From NCBI GenBank assembly GCA_039796575.1, contig JBDKJP010000066.1:36299-100298 (forward strand): a DNA stretch of 64,000 nt, read 5' to 3'. The notes below the pieces were generated by a model. The model ran no database searches, had not been told where the DNA came from, and saw nothing but the letters and a program-made list of their open reading frames with translations. The stretch is from UBA668 sp039796575. Its GTDB lineage: Bacteria; Actinomycetota; Acidimicrobiia; Acidimicrobiales; Ilumatobacteraceae. The translations under genes were made by a program, and so were the position numbers. Shown piece after piece: positions 26,676 through 35,354 of the stretch; position 1 is the stretch's first letter; each line of letters begins with the position of its first letter.

Positions 26676-27488
26676 ATGACGAAGCGCTTCATCGACACGC
26701 TGCGCGTGCGGCCCGGCTCCGCCCTGCGCCTCGCGCAGCACTCCACCGACACGACGTTCGGCTGGCAGAAGGAGGCGGCCAAGGCAGAGCTCGAGGAGGT
26801 CAAGGAACGCCTCGACGTGTTGCAGACACGCCTCGCCGCCGAAGGCTCGCGCTCGCTGCTGCTGGTGCTGCAGGCCATGGACGCGGCCGGCAAGGACGGC
26901 ACCATCCGGTCCATCTTCTCCGGCATGAACCCGGCGGGGGTGAAGGTGACGAGCTTCAAGGTCCCGGGCGGTCCCGAGACGCAGCACGACTACCTCTGGC
27001 GCGTGCACGCCGCCGCACCGGCGAAGGGTGAGCTCGGCGTGTTCAACCGCAGCCACTACGAGGACGTGCTCGTCGTGCGCGTCAAGGGCTTCGCACCGAA
27101 GTCGGTCTGGTCGAAGCGGTTCGACCACATCAACGCCTTCGAGCAGATGCTCGTCGACGAGGGCACCACGATCGTGAAGGTCTTCCTCCACGTCGGCAAG
27201 GACGAGCAACGTGAACGGCTGCAGGAGCGTGTCGACAACCCCGAGAAGCGTTGGAAGTTCCGCGCCGGCGACCTCGACGACCGAGCGCTGTGGCCGAAGT
27301 TCCAAGCGGCGTACCAGGACGCCATCCGACGCACCTCGACCGACGCGGCGCCGTGGTACGTCGTGCCCGCCGATCGCAACTGGGTGCGCAACCTCGCCGT
27401 CGCGAAGATCCTCCTGCACACGCTCGAGCAGATGGACCCGAAGCTGCCACCGCCCGAGGAGGGTGTGGCCGGTCGCACGGTGGAGTGA
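26676..27488 (+). CDS. Polyphosphate kinase 2 family protein
   Basis: 270 residues, typical of single-domain PPK2. Walker A is MDAAGKDG (68-75), followed by FSGMNPAGVKVTSFKVP, then the lid-type FNRSHYEDVLVVRV and the C-terminal WYVVPADRNWVRN. The LLVLQAMDAAGKDGTI context and SHYEDV are the signature of PPK2, which transfers phosphate between polyphosphate and nucleotides. Whether it prefers ADP, AMP or GDP is not certain from this inspection. Cytoplasmic. ATG 26676 has no clear ribosome site and a -10-like box eight bases before it. Confidence 0.88.
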   Translation: MTKRFIDTLRVRPGSALRLAQHSTDTTFGWQKEAAKAELEEVKERLDVLQTRLAAEGSRSLLLVLQAMDAAGKDGTIRSIFSGMNPAGVKVTSFKVPGGPETQHDYLWRVHAAAPAKGELGVFNRSHYEDVLVVRVKGFAPKSVWSKRFDHINAFEQMLVDEGTTIVKVFLHVGKDEQRERLQERVDNPEKRWKFRAGDLDDRALWPKFQAAYQDAIRRTSTDAAPWYVVPADRNWVRNLAVAKILLHTLEQMDPKLPPPEEGVAGRTVE

Positions 27489-27528
27489 CGTCGGCGAGTG
27501 ACGCGCACACAAGAAACGCCGCCGTCGA

Positions 27529-27543
27529 TTTACGAAATGTAAA
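27529..27543. promoter_or_regulatory. Palindromic operator candidate at the molybdenum hydroxylase promoter
   Basis: TTTAC-GAAAT-GTAAA, a perfect 5-bp inverted repeat in an AT-rich patch inside GC-rich DNA. It overlaps the putative -10 box (27540-27545), the place where a repressor would block RNA polymerase. No regulator gene lies nearby. Confidence 0.45.
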
Positions 27544-27545
27544 GT
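27540..27545 (+). promoter_or_regulatory. Candidate -10 box (TAAAGT) of the molybdenum hydroxylase operon
   Basis: TAAAGT lies ten bases before ATG 27556. Confidence 0.4.
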
Positions 27546-27555
27546 CGGGACCGTC

Positions 27556-28407
27556 ATGTCCGTCCTGGTCCCCACATCGCTCGAGGGCGCGCTGCAGGCG
27601 CTCGCCGAACACCCCGACGCCACCGTGCTCGCCGGCGGCACCGATCTCATGGTCGAGCTCAACGGCGGCCATCGCCGACCGACCGACGTCGTGGTCGTGA
27701 ACCGCGTGCCCGAGCTGTGCACGTGGCGTCACGATCCGGTGTCCTCGTCGCTGCGCATCGGCGCCGGCGTCACGTACTCCGAGATCGAGGGTGAGCCGAT
27801 CGCCACGTGGGCGCCCGCGCTCGCGCAGGCGGCCCGCACCGTCGGTTCGCCGCAGATCCGACATGCCGCCACCATCGGCGGCAACGTCGGCACGTGCTCG
27901 CCCGCGGGCGACGGGCTGCCGGTGCTCGCTGCGCTCGACGCCGTGGTCGAGCTCACGTCGCTGGCCGGTGTGCGCAGCGTGCCGTTCGCCGAGTTCATGG
28001 TCGGCCCGAAGCGCACCACACGTGCGGCCGGTGAGCTCATCACTGCCGTCACGGTGCCGGTGCTCGACGGATGGCAGGGCTACACGAAGGTGGGCGTGCG
28101 CAATGCGATGGTCATCGCCACCGCCAGCGTGGCACTCGCCGTGTCGAACGCCGATCGCACCGTCGCGCTCGCGCTCGGGTCGGTAGGCCCCACCGTCCTG
28201 CGCTGCCCCGAGGCCGAGGCGCTCGCCGCGCAGCACGCCGACTTCGCTGCGGGGCGCCTCGCCGCCGACGTCGTGGCGGAGTGCAGCGAACTGGTGCGCG
28301 GTGCCGCACGGCCCATCGACGACCACCGTTCCTCTGCCGACTACCGCCGACACGCCGTGGGTGTGCTGGCCGGCCGACTGCTGCGAAGGGCCTTCCCCCA
28401 TGAGTGA
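27556..28407 (+). CDS. Molybdenum hydroxylase FAD-binding medium subunit (CoxM/XdhB-like)
   Basis: 283 residues. The FAD-binding motifs VLAGGTDLMVEL and the second, ATIGGNVGTCSPAGDGLP, are the classic pair of the CO dehydrogenase/xanthine dehydrogenase medium subunit (TIGGNxxxxSPxGD). The C-terminal part is the CO_deh_flav_C domain. It passes electrons from the Fe-S subunit to FAD. Gene order M-S-L and 8- and 4-base overlaps show one operon. Confidence 0.88.
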   Translation: MSVLVPTSLEGALQALAEHPDATVLAGGTDLMVELNGGHRRPTDVVVVNRVPELCTWRHDPVSSSLRIGAGVTYSEIEGEPIATWAPALAQAARTVGSPQIRHAATIGGNVGTCSPAGDGLPVLAALDAVVELTSLAGVRSVPFAEFMVGPKRTTRAAGELITAVTVPVLDGWQGYTKVGVRNAMVIATASVALAVSNADRTVALALGSVGPTVLRCPEAEALAAQHADFAAGRLAADVVAECSELVRGAARPIDDHRSSADYRRHAVGVLAGRLLRRAFPHE

Positions 28408-28888
28408 CCCCGGCAACCTCGTCTACACGTTGCACGTCAACGGCGCCGCCCGAGAGGTGCGCGACGCGTGGGTGGGCGAGAGCCTCCTGTACGTCTTGCG
28501 CGAACGGCTCGGCCTGATGGGCAGCAAGGGTGCGTGCGAACAGGGTGAGTGCGGCTCGTGCAGCGTGCTCGTCGACGGCAACCTCGTGTGCAGCTGCCTC
28601 GTGCTGGCCGCCGGCGCGGTGGGTCAGGAGATCGTCACCATCGAGGGCATCTCGCCCGGTGCGCCGAGCGACGTGCAGCAGGCGTTCGTCGATGCAGGAG
28701 CCGTGCAGTGCGGCTTCTGCACCCCCGGTCTGGTGATGGCGGCGCACTCGTTGCTCGAGCGGTCGCCCGAGCCGAGCGAGCTGGAGATCCGCGAAGAGCT
28801 GTCGGGCAACATCTGCCGCTGCACCGGCTACGGCCGCATCATCGACGCCGTGCAGCGCGTGGCCGTCGCCCGCCGAGGTGACGCGTGA
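28400..28888 (+). CDS. Molybdenum hydroxylase [2Fe-2S] small subunit (CoxS/XdhC-like)
   Basis: 162 residues. The plant-ferredoxin-type cluster uses Cys 46, 51, 54 and a Cys at 64 or 66; the second cluster uses Cys 103, 106, 138 and 140 (CGFCTPG, CRCTGY). These two [2Fe-2S] sites carry electrons from the molybdenum centre to FAD. ATG 28400 overlaps the medium-subunit gene by eight bases. Confidence 0.92.
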   Translation: MSDPGNLVYTLHVNGAAREVRDAWVGESLLYVLRERLGLMGSKGACEQGECGSCSVLVDGNLVCSCLVLAAGAVGQEIVTIEGISPGAPSDVQQAFVDAGAVQCGFCTPGLVMAAHSLLERSPEPSELEIREELSGNICRCTGYGRIIDAVQRVAVARRGDA

Positions 28889-31176
28889 GCGCCGTCGTCG
28901 GCACGGTCACCGGCGAGCGCGTCGCCGCGGGTCGCCTGGGGGAGAGCGCGCTCCGTCCCGATGGCATCGCGAAGGTGCAGGGCTCGTTCCAGTTCTCGGG
29001 CGACCTCTCGGCCGACGGCTTCCTGTGGGGCGCCACGCTGCGTTCGCCGCACCCGTACGCGCGCATCGTGCGCATCGACGTGAGCGGTGCGTGGAAGGTG
29101 AACGGCGTCGAGGCGGTCATCACCGCCGACGACGTGCCGGGTGTGCCCACGTACGGGCTCATCGACCAGGACCAGCCGGTGTTCGCGTCGGAGTTCGTGC
29201 GCTTCGTCGGCGAGCCCGTCGCCGCAGTGGCGGCGAACCACCCCGACACCTGCCGTCGCGCGCTGGAGGCCATCGTCGTCGAGTACGAGGTGCTCGAGCC
29301 GCTCATCGATCCCGAGCGGGCCATCGACGGCAGCCATCCGCCCATCCACCCGGCCGGCAACGTGTTCCGTCACCAGCGCATCGTGCGCGGCGACCAGGCG
29401 CTGCAGGGCGCCGTGGTCGTGGAGGGCACCTACGAACTCGGAATGCAGGATCAGGCGTTCCTCGGGCTCGAGGCCGCGCTCGCCGTGCCCGACCCGGGTG
29501 GTGCCGGCATCGAGCTGCACGTGGCCACGCAGTGGTTGCACGAGGACCGCAAGCAGATCGCCGCGTGCCTCGGTCTCGACGACGAGAAGGTGCGCCTGGT
29601 GCTCGGCGGTGTCGGTGGCGCGTTCGGTGCGCGAGAGGACATCAGCCTGCAGGTGCACACCTGCCTGCTCGCGCTGCGCACCTCGCGTCCCGTGCGCATG
29701 GCGTACCGCCGCCACGAGAGCTTCCTCGGTCACGTGCACCGTCACCCGTGCCGCATCTGGATGCGGCACCACGCCGACGCCGACGGCCGTCTGCTGCGCG
29801 TCGAGGCACGGTTCGTGTTCGACGGCGGCGCGTACGCCTCGACGTCGTCGGCCGTGTTGGTGAACGGCATCACGCACGCGCAGGGGCCGTACCACTGCGA
29901 CAACGCCACCGTCGACGGGTGGGCGGTGCGCACCAACAACCTGCCGTGCGGCGCGATGCGCGGCTTCGGTGTGGTGCAGGCGTGCTTCGCGCACGAGGCG
30001 CAGATGGACAAGCTCGCTGCTGCGGTCGGCGTCGAGCCGCTCGAGATCCGGTTGCGCAATGCGATGCGCACCGGTGACCGCCTCATCACCGGTCAGGTGG
30101 TGGAGAGCGTGGCGCCGGTCGAACGGCTCATCCGTGAGCTCGCCGAGATGCCGCTGCCCACCGAACCGGTCGGCGGGCACGACCTCGACCCGATGCGGCT
30201 GCCCGGCGGTGCGGGCCGCACCGCCGACGTCGGCGACGTGGTGCGCGGCATCGGTTGGGCCGTGAGCATCAAGAACCTGATGTACAGCGAGGGCTTCGAC
30301 GACTACTCGACCGCACGCGTGCGCCTCGCCGACGGTGTGGCCACGGTGAAGTTCGCCACCGCCGAGGTGGGCCAGGGGTTCGTGACGTTGGCCGGCCAGA
30401 TCGCCCGCACGGTGCTCGGTGTCGACGACGTGGTGCTCGACCGCATCGACACGCAGGTCGGCTCCGCAGGCTCCACGTCCGCCTCTCGACAGACCTGGAT
30501 GAGTGGCGGTGCGGTCGACGGCGCCTGCCGTCTCGTGCGCGAGCGGCTGTTCGAGCACGTGGCCGCGCAGCACGACCTCGACGCCGTGCAGTTGGCCATC
30601 GACGGCACCGACGTGATCGACACGGTGGGCACGCTGCGCATCCCCGTGGCGGAGGCCACCGCCGGTCTGGTCATCGACGAGACGTTCGAGCACCACCACC
30701 GTCCGACGGAGGACCTCGACGAGAACGGCCAGGGCAACTGCCACACCGCGTTCGCGTTCGCGGCGCACCGCGCGGTGGTCGACGTCGACCCCGTGCTCGG
30801 TCTGGTGAAGGTGGTGCAGGTGGCGACGGTGCAGGACGTCGGCCGTGCGCTCAACCCGCTCAGCGTCACCGGGCAGATCGAAGGCGGCATCGCGCAGGGC
30901 GTGGGCCTCGCCGTGATGGAGGAGATCATCCAGGTCGGTGGGCACGTGAAGAACGCATCGTTCACCGACTACCTCCTGCCGACGTTCCTCGACATGCCCG
31001 ACGTGGTCATCGGCCTGGTCGAGGAGCCCGAGCCGCAGGCGCCGCTCGGGGCCAAGGGCGTGGGTGAGCCGCCCACGGTGTCGTCCACGCCTGCGGTGGT
31101 CGCGGCCATCCGCGATGCGATCGGGAAGGACCTGGTCCGGGTACCGGTTCGGCCCACCGACATCGTCTTCGGTTAG
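28885..31176 (+). CDS. Molybdenum hydroxylase large subunit, xanthine dehydrogenase-like
   Basis: 763 residues. N-terminal ald_Xan_dh_C-type domain (about 20-130), then the molybdopterin-binding part: GGVGGAFGAREDIS, the RGFG loop in AMRGFGVVQA, and the C-terminal GAKGVGEPPTVSSTP with the Glu that acts as general base in xanthine dehydrogenase. The CO-dehydrogenase-specific AYRCSFR loop is absent; the corresponding region reads NNLPCGAMRGF. I therefore favour a purine or N-heterocycle hydroxylase over CO oxidation, which the neighbouring phosphoribosyltransferase supports. GTG 28885 overlaps the small-subunit gene. Confidence 0.82.
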   Translation: MSAVVGTVTGERVAAGRLGESALRPDGIAKVQGSFQFSGDLSADGFLWGATLRSPHPYARIVRIDVSGAWKVNGVEAVITADDVPGVPTYGLIDQDQPVFASEFVRFVGEPVAAVAANHPDTCRRALEAIVVEYEVLEPLIDPERAIDGSHPPIHPAGNVFRHQRIVRGDQALQGAVVVEGTYELGMQDQAFLGLEAALAVPDPGGAGIELHVATQWLHEDRKQIAACLGLDDEKVRLVLGGVGGAFGAREDISLQVHTCLLALRTSRPVRMAYRRHESFLGHVHRHPCRIWMRHHADADGRLLRVEARFVFDGGAYASTSSAVLVNGITHAQGPYHCDNATVDGWAVRTNNLPCGAMRGFGVVQACFAHEAQMDKLAAAVGVEPLEIRLRNAMRTGDRLITGQVVESVAPVERLIRELAEMPLPTEPVGGHDLDPMRLPGGAGRTADVGDVVRGIGWAVSIKNLMYSEGFDDYSTARVRLADGVATVKFATAEVGQGFVTLAGQIARTVLGVDDVVLDRIDTQVGSAGSTSASRQTWMSGGAVDGACRLVRERLFEHVAAQHDLDAVQLAIDGTDVIDTVGTLRIPVAEATAGLVIDETFEHHHRPTEDLDENGQGNCHTAFAFAAHRAVVDVDPVLGLVKVVQVATVQDVGRALNPLSVTGQIEGGIAQGVGLAVMEEIIQVGGHVKNASFTDYLLPTFLDMPDVVIGLVEEPEPQAPLGAKGVGEPPTVSSTPAVVAAIRDAIGKDLVRVPVRPTDIVFG

Positions 31177-31179
31177 CGT
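31174..31179 (+). promoter_or_regulatory. Candidate -10 box (TAGCGT) for the phosphoribosyltransferase
   Basis: TAGCGT spans the stop codon of the large subunit and lies eight bases before ATG 31188. Confidence 0.35.
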
Positions 31180-31187
31180 GAGGGCAT

Positions 31188-31682
31188 ATGTCGAACGAGC
31201 GTGAAATCATGACCTGGGAAATCTTCGGCGAGGCATCTCGTGCGCTGGCGCAGATGGTGGCCGACGACTACGAGCCCGACATGATCCTCTCCATCGCTCG
31301 TGGCGGTCTGCTCATCGGTGGCGCCCTCGGCTACGCCCTCTCGGTGAAGAACGTGTACACGATGAACGTCGAGTTCTACACGGGTGTCGACGAGCGCCTC
31401 GAGGTGCCCCGCATCCTGCCGCCGGCGCCCGACTTCGTCGACGTCAGCCACGCCCGCATCCTCATCGCCGACGACGTGGCCGACACCGGCCACACGTTGC
31501 GCAGCGTGCAGGACTTCTGCGACGGCAAGGTGGCCGAGGTGCGCACGGCCTGCCTGTACGAGAAGAGCCACTCGGTGGTGAAGTGCGACTACGTGTGGAA
31601 GAAGACCGATCTGTGGATCAACTTCCCGTGGAGCGACAAGGACCCCGTGGCGAAGCGCGACTGGTCGGTGAAGGACGCCTGA
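31188..31682 (+). CDS. Purine phosphoribosyltransferase-like protein
   Basis: 164 residues, type I PRTase fold. The PRPP-binding loop ILIADDVADTGHTL (two acidic residues then Asp-x-Gly-x-Thr) and the N-terminal ILSIARGGLLIGGALGYAL match bacterial xanthine/hypoxanthine phosphoribosyltransferases. These salvage a free purine base with PRPP. Position after a xanthine dehydrogenase-like operon suggests the two share substrates, although a bidirectional-looking terminator follows only this gene. Base specificity is not determined. Confidence 0.75.
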   Translation: MSNEREIMTWEIFGEASRALAQMVADDYEPDMILSIARGGLLIGGALGYALSVKNVYTMNVEFYTGVDERLEVPRILPPAPDFVDVSHARILIADDVADTGHTLRSVQDFCDGKVAEVRTACLYEKSHSVVKCDYVWKKTDLWINFPWSDKDPVAKRDWSVKDA

Positions 31683-31684
31683 TC

Positions 31685-31723
31685 GGGTGTTCTCGTGCGG
31701 CGCTGCGCCGCACGGACGCACCC
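31685..31723. terminator. Bidirectional terminator between converging genes
   Basis: An 8-bp GC-rich stem (31695-31702 with 31706-31713, three-base loop) inside an outer 5-bp stem (31685-31689 with 31719-31723). It separates the phosphoribosyltransferase from the leftward oxidoreductase. Confidence 0.6.
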
Positions 31724-31730
31724 AACCGGA

Positions 31731-33284
31731 TCAGCCGCGGGTGCGCAGGACGGTGAGTGCGGCGTTGCGTCCGCTGGCACCCCACACGCCGGCGCCGGGG
31801 AAGGTGGCCGCACCGGTGAGGTAGAGGCCCTTCACGTCGGTCTCGTACTTGGTGAGCTCCGGGTTGGCGTTGTGCAACGCGGCGAGCGGGCCGCCGGCGA
31901 AGCTGGTGGCGTGGCCGTGGGGGAGGTGGAACTCTCGCTCGTACCGATCGGGGGTCATGACCCGCCAGTCGATGACCGTGTCGAGGAAGTCGGGGCCGAC
32001 CAGTTCACCGAACAGGCTCAGCCACCGGCTCGGTTCCGGGCTCGAGGGCCACCCGCCCGGGTGTGCGTACGGGGTGAACAGCGTCTCCAGGCTGAGCACG
32101 TGGCGGCCGTCGGGTGCGAGCGTGGGGTCGGTGACGCTAGGGACGTTGGCGAGCAGACCGGGGCGCTGGAGCACCTTGCCGACCTGCATCAGCTCGTAGC
32201 CGCGGTGCATCTCTCCGATCGACGGGGCGATGCACATCGTGGAGCCGAGGTCGGTGTCGTGACCTGCCTCCTGCACGGGGCGCAGGCGTGGCACCTCGCT
32301 GAGCACGGCGTCGATCTTCGACTCGTAGCCGTCGGCGTGGGGGATGTCGCGCCACCGCTCGACCAGGCCGTGCGCCTGGGGCGGCGGGTTGGTGAGCCAG
32401 TGGAGGAACGTGTCGTGCGGGTTGCACGCCGACACGACCACCGGCGCGGTGATCTCGGTGCCGTCGTCGAGCGTGATGCCGCGCACGGCCGGCCCCTCGC
32501 ACGTGATGGTGGCCACCTTCGTGTTCAGTCGCAGCGTGCCGCCGGCGCGCTCGAAGGCCTTCTGCAACGTGAGCGGCAACTGGCCACTGCCGCCGACCGG
32601 ACGACCGAGGCGACCGACGTGACGCATCGCGTAGGTGAGGCCGGCGAGCCCGCTGCCGGGCGTCTCGGGGGAGATGCCCCACACCATCGGGCCCACGAGG
32701 AGTGCCGGCGCCTGCAGCGCGTCGGTGCGGAAGAACTCGCGCATCACGTCCGCGGCGGTGCGGCGACTCCAGCGCAACAGCGTGGCGGCACCGCGACCGC
32801 GGTGCTCGACGAGCTTGCGGGTGAGCCCGCCGACCGACGGCGGCTCGTTGGCCGCGTCGAACACCAGCTTCACGGCGGGCAGCGCGGTCTTCAGGTAGCG
32901 GCGGTAGCCGTCGACCTCGGTGGGGTGGTTGCGAGCGATGGAGTCGAGCGTCTGCTCGACGTCGTGGTGGCTGGCCCAGGCCGGCCCGCCGGACCACGTG
33001 AGGTTGAGCTGCGAGGGCTCGACCTCCAGGTACTGCAACCCGAGGTCGGCCAGACCGAGCTCGTCCATGATGGGCGTGGTGCGGAAGGTGACGTGATCGC
33101 AGTTGCAGATGTTCACCGTGGCGCCGGCGAACTCCTCGCTCGCCGCCGTGCCGCCCACCCCGTGCCGGGCCTCCACCAGCAGTGTCCGCATGCCGTTCTT
33201 CGCGAGGTAGGCGGCGCAGACCAGTCCGTTGTGCCCGGCCCCGATGACGATCGCGTCGTAGTCGTTGCCGTTCATGCGATCCAT
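31731..33284 (-). CDS. FAD-dependent oxidoreductase of the phytoene dehydrogenase-like (COG1233) type
   Basis: 517 residues. The N-terminal dinucleotide fold YDAIVIGAGHNGLVCAAYLAK, then VVEARHGVGGTAA-type spacing, and a C-terminal LYLTGAATFPGAGVWGASGRNAA, the FAD-site motif of CrtI-like amine oxidase-superfamily enzymes. This COG1233 subgroup (GAGHNGL) includes proteins of unknown substrate; no carotenoid genes are nearby, so I would not call it a phytoene desaturase. The start could be ATG 33284 or ATG 33275. Divergent from the creatininase-family gene. Confidence 0.75.
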   Translation of the reverse strand: MDRMNGNDYDAIVIGAGHNGLVCAAYLAKNGMRTLLVEARHGVGGTAASEEFAGATVNICNCDHVTFRTTPIMDELGLADLGLQYLEVEPSQLNLTWSGGPAWASHHDVEQTLDSIARNHPTEVDGYRRYLKTALPAVKLVFDAANEPPSVGGLTRKLVEHRGRGAATLLRWSRRTAADVMREFFRTDALQAPALLVGPMVWGISPETPGSGLAGLTYAMRHVGRLGRPVGGSGQLPLTLQKAFERAGGTLRLNTKVATITCEGPAVRGITLDDGTEITAPVVVSACNPHDTFLHWLTNPPPQAHGLVERWRDIPHADGYESKIDAVLSEVPRLRPVQEAGHDTDLGSTMCIAPSIGEMHRGYELMQVGKVLQRPGLLANVPSVTDPTLAPDGRHVLSLETLFTPYAHPGGWPSSPEPSRWLSLFGELVGPDFLDTVIDWRVMTPDRYEREFHLPHGHATSFAGGPLAALHNANPELTKYETDVKGLYLTGAATFPGAGVWGASGRNAALTVLRTRG

Positions 33285-33310
33285 TCTGCCGGGTGCGATG
33301 GCCTCGCAGC

Positions 33311-33316
33311 TAACGT
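33311..33316 (+). promoter_or_regulatory. Candidate -10 box (TAACGT), leaderless start at 33323
   Basis: TAACGT is six bases before GTG 33323, the same geometry as at 49862 and 60346. Confidence 0.45.
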
Positions 33317-33322
33317 GCGATC

Positions 33323-34096
33323 GTGCGCCGCTTCGCTGATCTCACCGGGCCCCAGGTGGCCGAACTGCTGACCGAGAAGAGCATCCTCGTGCAGCCCTTG
33401 GGGGCCATCGAGCAGCACGGTCCGCACCTGCCGCTCAGCACCGACAGCGTGGTCGCCACCGCAGTGGCGGAGGCGGCGGTCGATGCGGTGGGCGACGAGC
33501 TCGACGTGTGGCTGCTGCCCACGCTGGAGTACACGAAGAGCAACGAGCACGCCTGGAGTGCGGGCACGGTGTGGCTCAGCGCCACCACGTTGCTGGCGGT
33601 GCTCGACGACCTCGGCCGGTGCATCGCCACCACGCCGGCGAAGCGGCTGGTGTTCCTCAACGGGCACGGCGGCAACAGCGCGCTGCTCAACGTGGCCAAC
33701 CGCGAGCTGCGCCTCGCGCACGGCCTGATGACGTTCCTCACCCATCCCGGTGTGCCGCCCGATCAGGGTGGCACCTCGCCGGCCGAGGAGCTCGGCATGG
33801 GCGTGCACGGTGGCACCGACGAGACCTCCATCATGCTGCACCTCGCGCCGCACCTGGTCGACATGTCGAAGGCGGAGCGCCGCGTTCCCGAGGCCATCGC
33901 CGACAACACGTACGTGCGCTTCGGCGGCCGCGTGTCGTTCGGTTGGCTGTCGAACGACTTCTTCCCCGATGGCTACATCGGCGACCCCACCCCGGCCACG
34001 GCGGAACTGGGCAAGCAGCTGTTCGACGGTTCGGTGCAGAGCTTCTGCGAGGCGCTGCGCGAGATCTCCGCGTTCAACTTCGGGCGTCCCGCATGA
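33323..34096 (+). CDS. Creatininase-family metal-dependent amidohydrolase
   Basis: 257 residues. PLGAIEQHGPHLPLSTD near the N-terminus, NGHGGN in the middle and HGGTDETS later supply the Glu, His and Asp metal ligands of creatininase-family enzymes. Family members hydrolyse creatinine, or amides in riboflavin/F420 and peptide-cofactor pathways (ArfB, MftE). No mycofactocin or F420 gene is nearby. The four-base overlap with the next M20 hydrolase gene suggests successive steps in breaking a cyclic amide or ureide. GTG start with a leaderless-type -10. Confidence 0.78.
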   Translation: MRRFADLTGPQVAELLTEKSILVQPLGAIEQHGPHLPLSTDSVVATAVAEAAVDAVGDELDVWLLPTLEYTKSNEHAWSAGTVWLSATTLLAVLDDLGRCIATTPAKRLVFLNGHGGNSALLNVANRELRLAHGLMTFLTHPGVPPDQGGTSPAEELGMGVHGGTDETSIMLHLAPHLVDMSKAERRVPEAIADNTYVRFGGRVSFGWLSNDFFPDGYIGDPTPATAELGKQLFDGSVQSFCEALREISAFNFGRPA

Positions 34097-35352
34097 GCTC
34101 GCACCCCGACCTGCGCATCGACGGCGGGCGGCTGTGGTCTCGCCTCGAAGCGCTCGGTGAGGTGGGCGCGGTGCACGGCCCGAACGGCGAGCGCGGCAAT
34201 GCCCGGCTCGCACTCAGCGACGCCGATCGCGACGGCCGCGACCTCGTGGTCGGTTGGATGCGCGACCTCGGGCTCGACGTGGTGGTCGACGCGGTGGGCA
34301 ACGTCGTCGGCACCCGACCCGGCACCGATCCCGACGCGGCGCCGGTGATGATGGGTTCGCACATCGACACGGTGCGCACCGGCGGCTGGTTCGACGGCAA
34401 CCTCGGTGTGCTCGGCGGACTCGAGGTGGTGGAGACGCTGGCGCAGCACGACATCACCACCCGTCACCCGATCAGCGTGGCGTTCTTCACCAACGAGGAG
34501 GGCGCGAGGTTCCAGCCCGACATGTTGGGCAGCCTGGTGTACGTGGGTGGCATGGGCTTGGAGGATGCGCTCGACGTGCGTGCGGCCGACGACGGCGCGC
34601 GCCTCGGCGACGAGCTCGCCCGCATCGGGTACGCCGGCAGCACGCCGTGCCCCGCTGCGTCCGCGCCGCATGCCTACTTCGAGTTGCACATCGAACAGGG
34701 TCCCGTGCTCGAGGACGAACGCATCACCATCGGTGCGGTCACCGGCGTGCAGGGCATCTCGTGGACCGAGCTCGCCATCACCGGCCAGTCGGCCCACGCC
34801 GGCACCACCCCGATGCGTCTGCGTCGCGACCCTGGCTACGTCGCTGCGGCCATCAACACCGGTGTGCGTGCCATCGCCACGCAGATGGGCGGCACGCAGG
34901 TGGCCACGGTCGGCCGGTGCGAGTTCTCGCCGAACCTGGTGAACGTGGTGCCGTCGACGGTCACGATGACGGTCGACCTGCGCAACACCGACGAGGCGTT
35001 GCTGCGGCAGGCCGAGCACGTGTTCGCCGCGTTGTGCGACCAGCTGTCGGCGGAGGAGGGTGTCACCATCGAGCGCCGCTCGCTCGCCCGGTTCGAGCCG
35101 GTGGAGTTCGACCCGGCGATGGTCGACCTCGTCGAGTCGACCGCTCAGCGGTTGGGCCACACCACGATGCGCATGCCGAGTGGGGCAGGCCACGACGCCC
35201 AGATGCTGGCTCGCGTGTGCCCGACGTCGATGGTGTTCGTGCCGAGCGTGAACGGCCTGTCGCACAACATCGCGGAGTTCACCGACCCCGACGACATCGC
35301 TGCCGGTGCGAACGTGCTCCTGCAGGTGGTGCTCTCGGTCGCGAACGGCTGA
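34093..35352 (+). CDS. M20-family Zn-dependent amidohydrolase (allantoate/N-carbamoyl-amino acid type)
   Basis: 419 residues. Metal-site motifs in order: GSHIDTVRTGGWFDG (His, Asp), FTNEEGARF (Glu-Glu), FELHIEQGPVLE, the dimerisation-domain GQSAHAGTTPMRLRRDP, and the C-terminal PSGAGHDAQML and GLSHNIAEFT. This is the AllC/hydantoin-utilisation subgroup, whose members cleave allantoate, N-carbamoyl amino acids or beta-ureidopropionate. It is translationally coupled to the creatininase-family gene. The shared context points to degradation of a nitrogen-rich cyclic compound; the substrate is not certain. Confidence 0.82.
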   Translation: MSSHPDLRIDGGRLWSRLEALGEVGAVHGPNGERGNARLALSDADRDGRDLVVGWMRDLGLDVVVDAVGNVVGTRPGTDPDAAPVMMGSHIDTVRTGGWFDGNLGVLGGLEVVETLAQHDITTRHPISVAFFTNEEGARFQPDMLGSLVYVGGMGLEDALDVRAADDGARLGDELARIGYAGSTPCPAASAPHAYFELHIEQGPVLEDERITIGAVTGVQGISWTELAITGQSAHAGTTPMRLRRDPGYVAAAINTGVRAIATQMGGTQVATVGRCEFSPNLVNVVPSTVTMTVDLRNTDEALLRQAEHVFAALCDQLSAEEGVTIERRSLARFEPVEFDPAMVDLVESTAQRLGHTTMRMPSGAGHDAQMLARVCPTSMVFVPSVNGLSHNIAEFTDPDDIAAGANVLLQVVLSVANG

Positions 35353-35354
35353 GC

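Noticed and set aside
27556..31176. Assignment of the molybdenum hydroxylase as an aerobic CO dehydrogenase.
   Set aside because: The large subunit lacks the AYRCSFR active-site loop with its Cys; the C-terminal GAKGVGEPP Glu and purine context favour a xanthine dehydrogenase-like enzyme.
33323..34096. Creatininase-family protein as MftE of a mycofactocin cluster.
   Set aside because: No mftA-D or mftF gene is nearby, and the neighbour is an M20 amidohydrolase.
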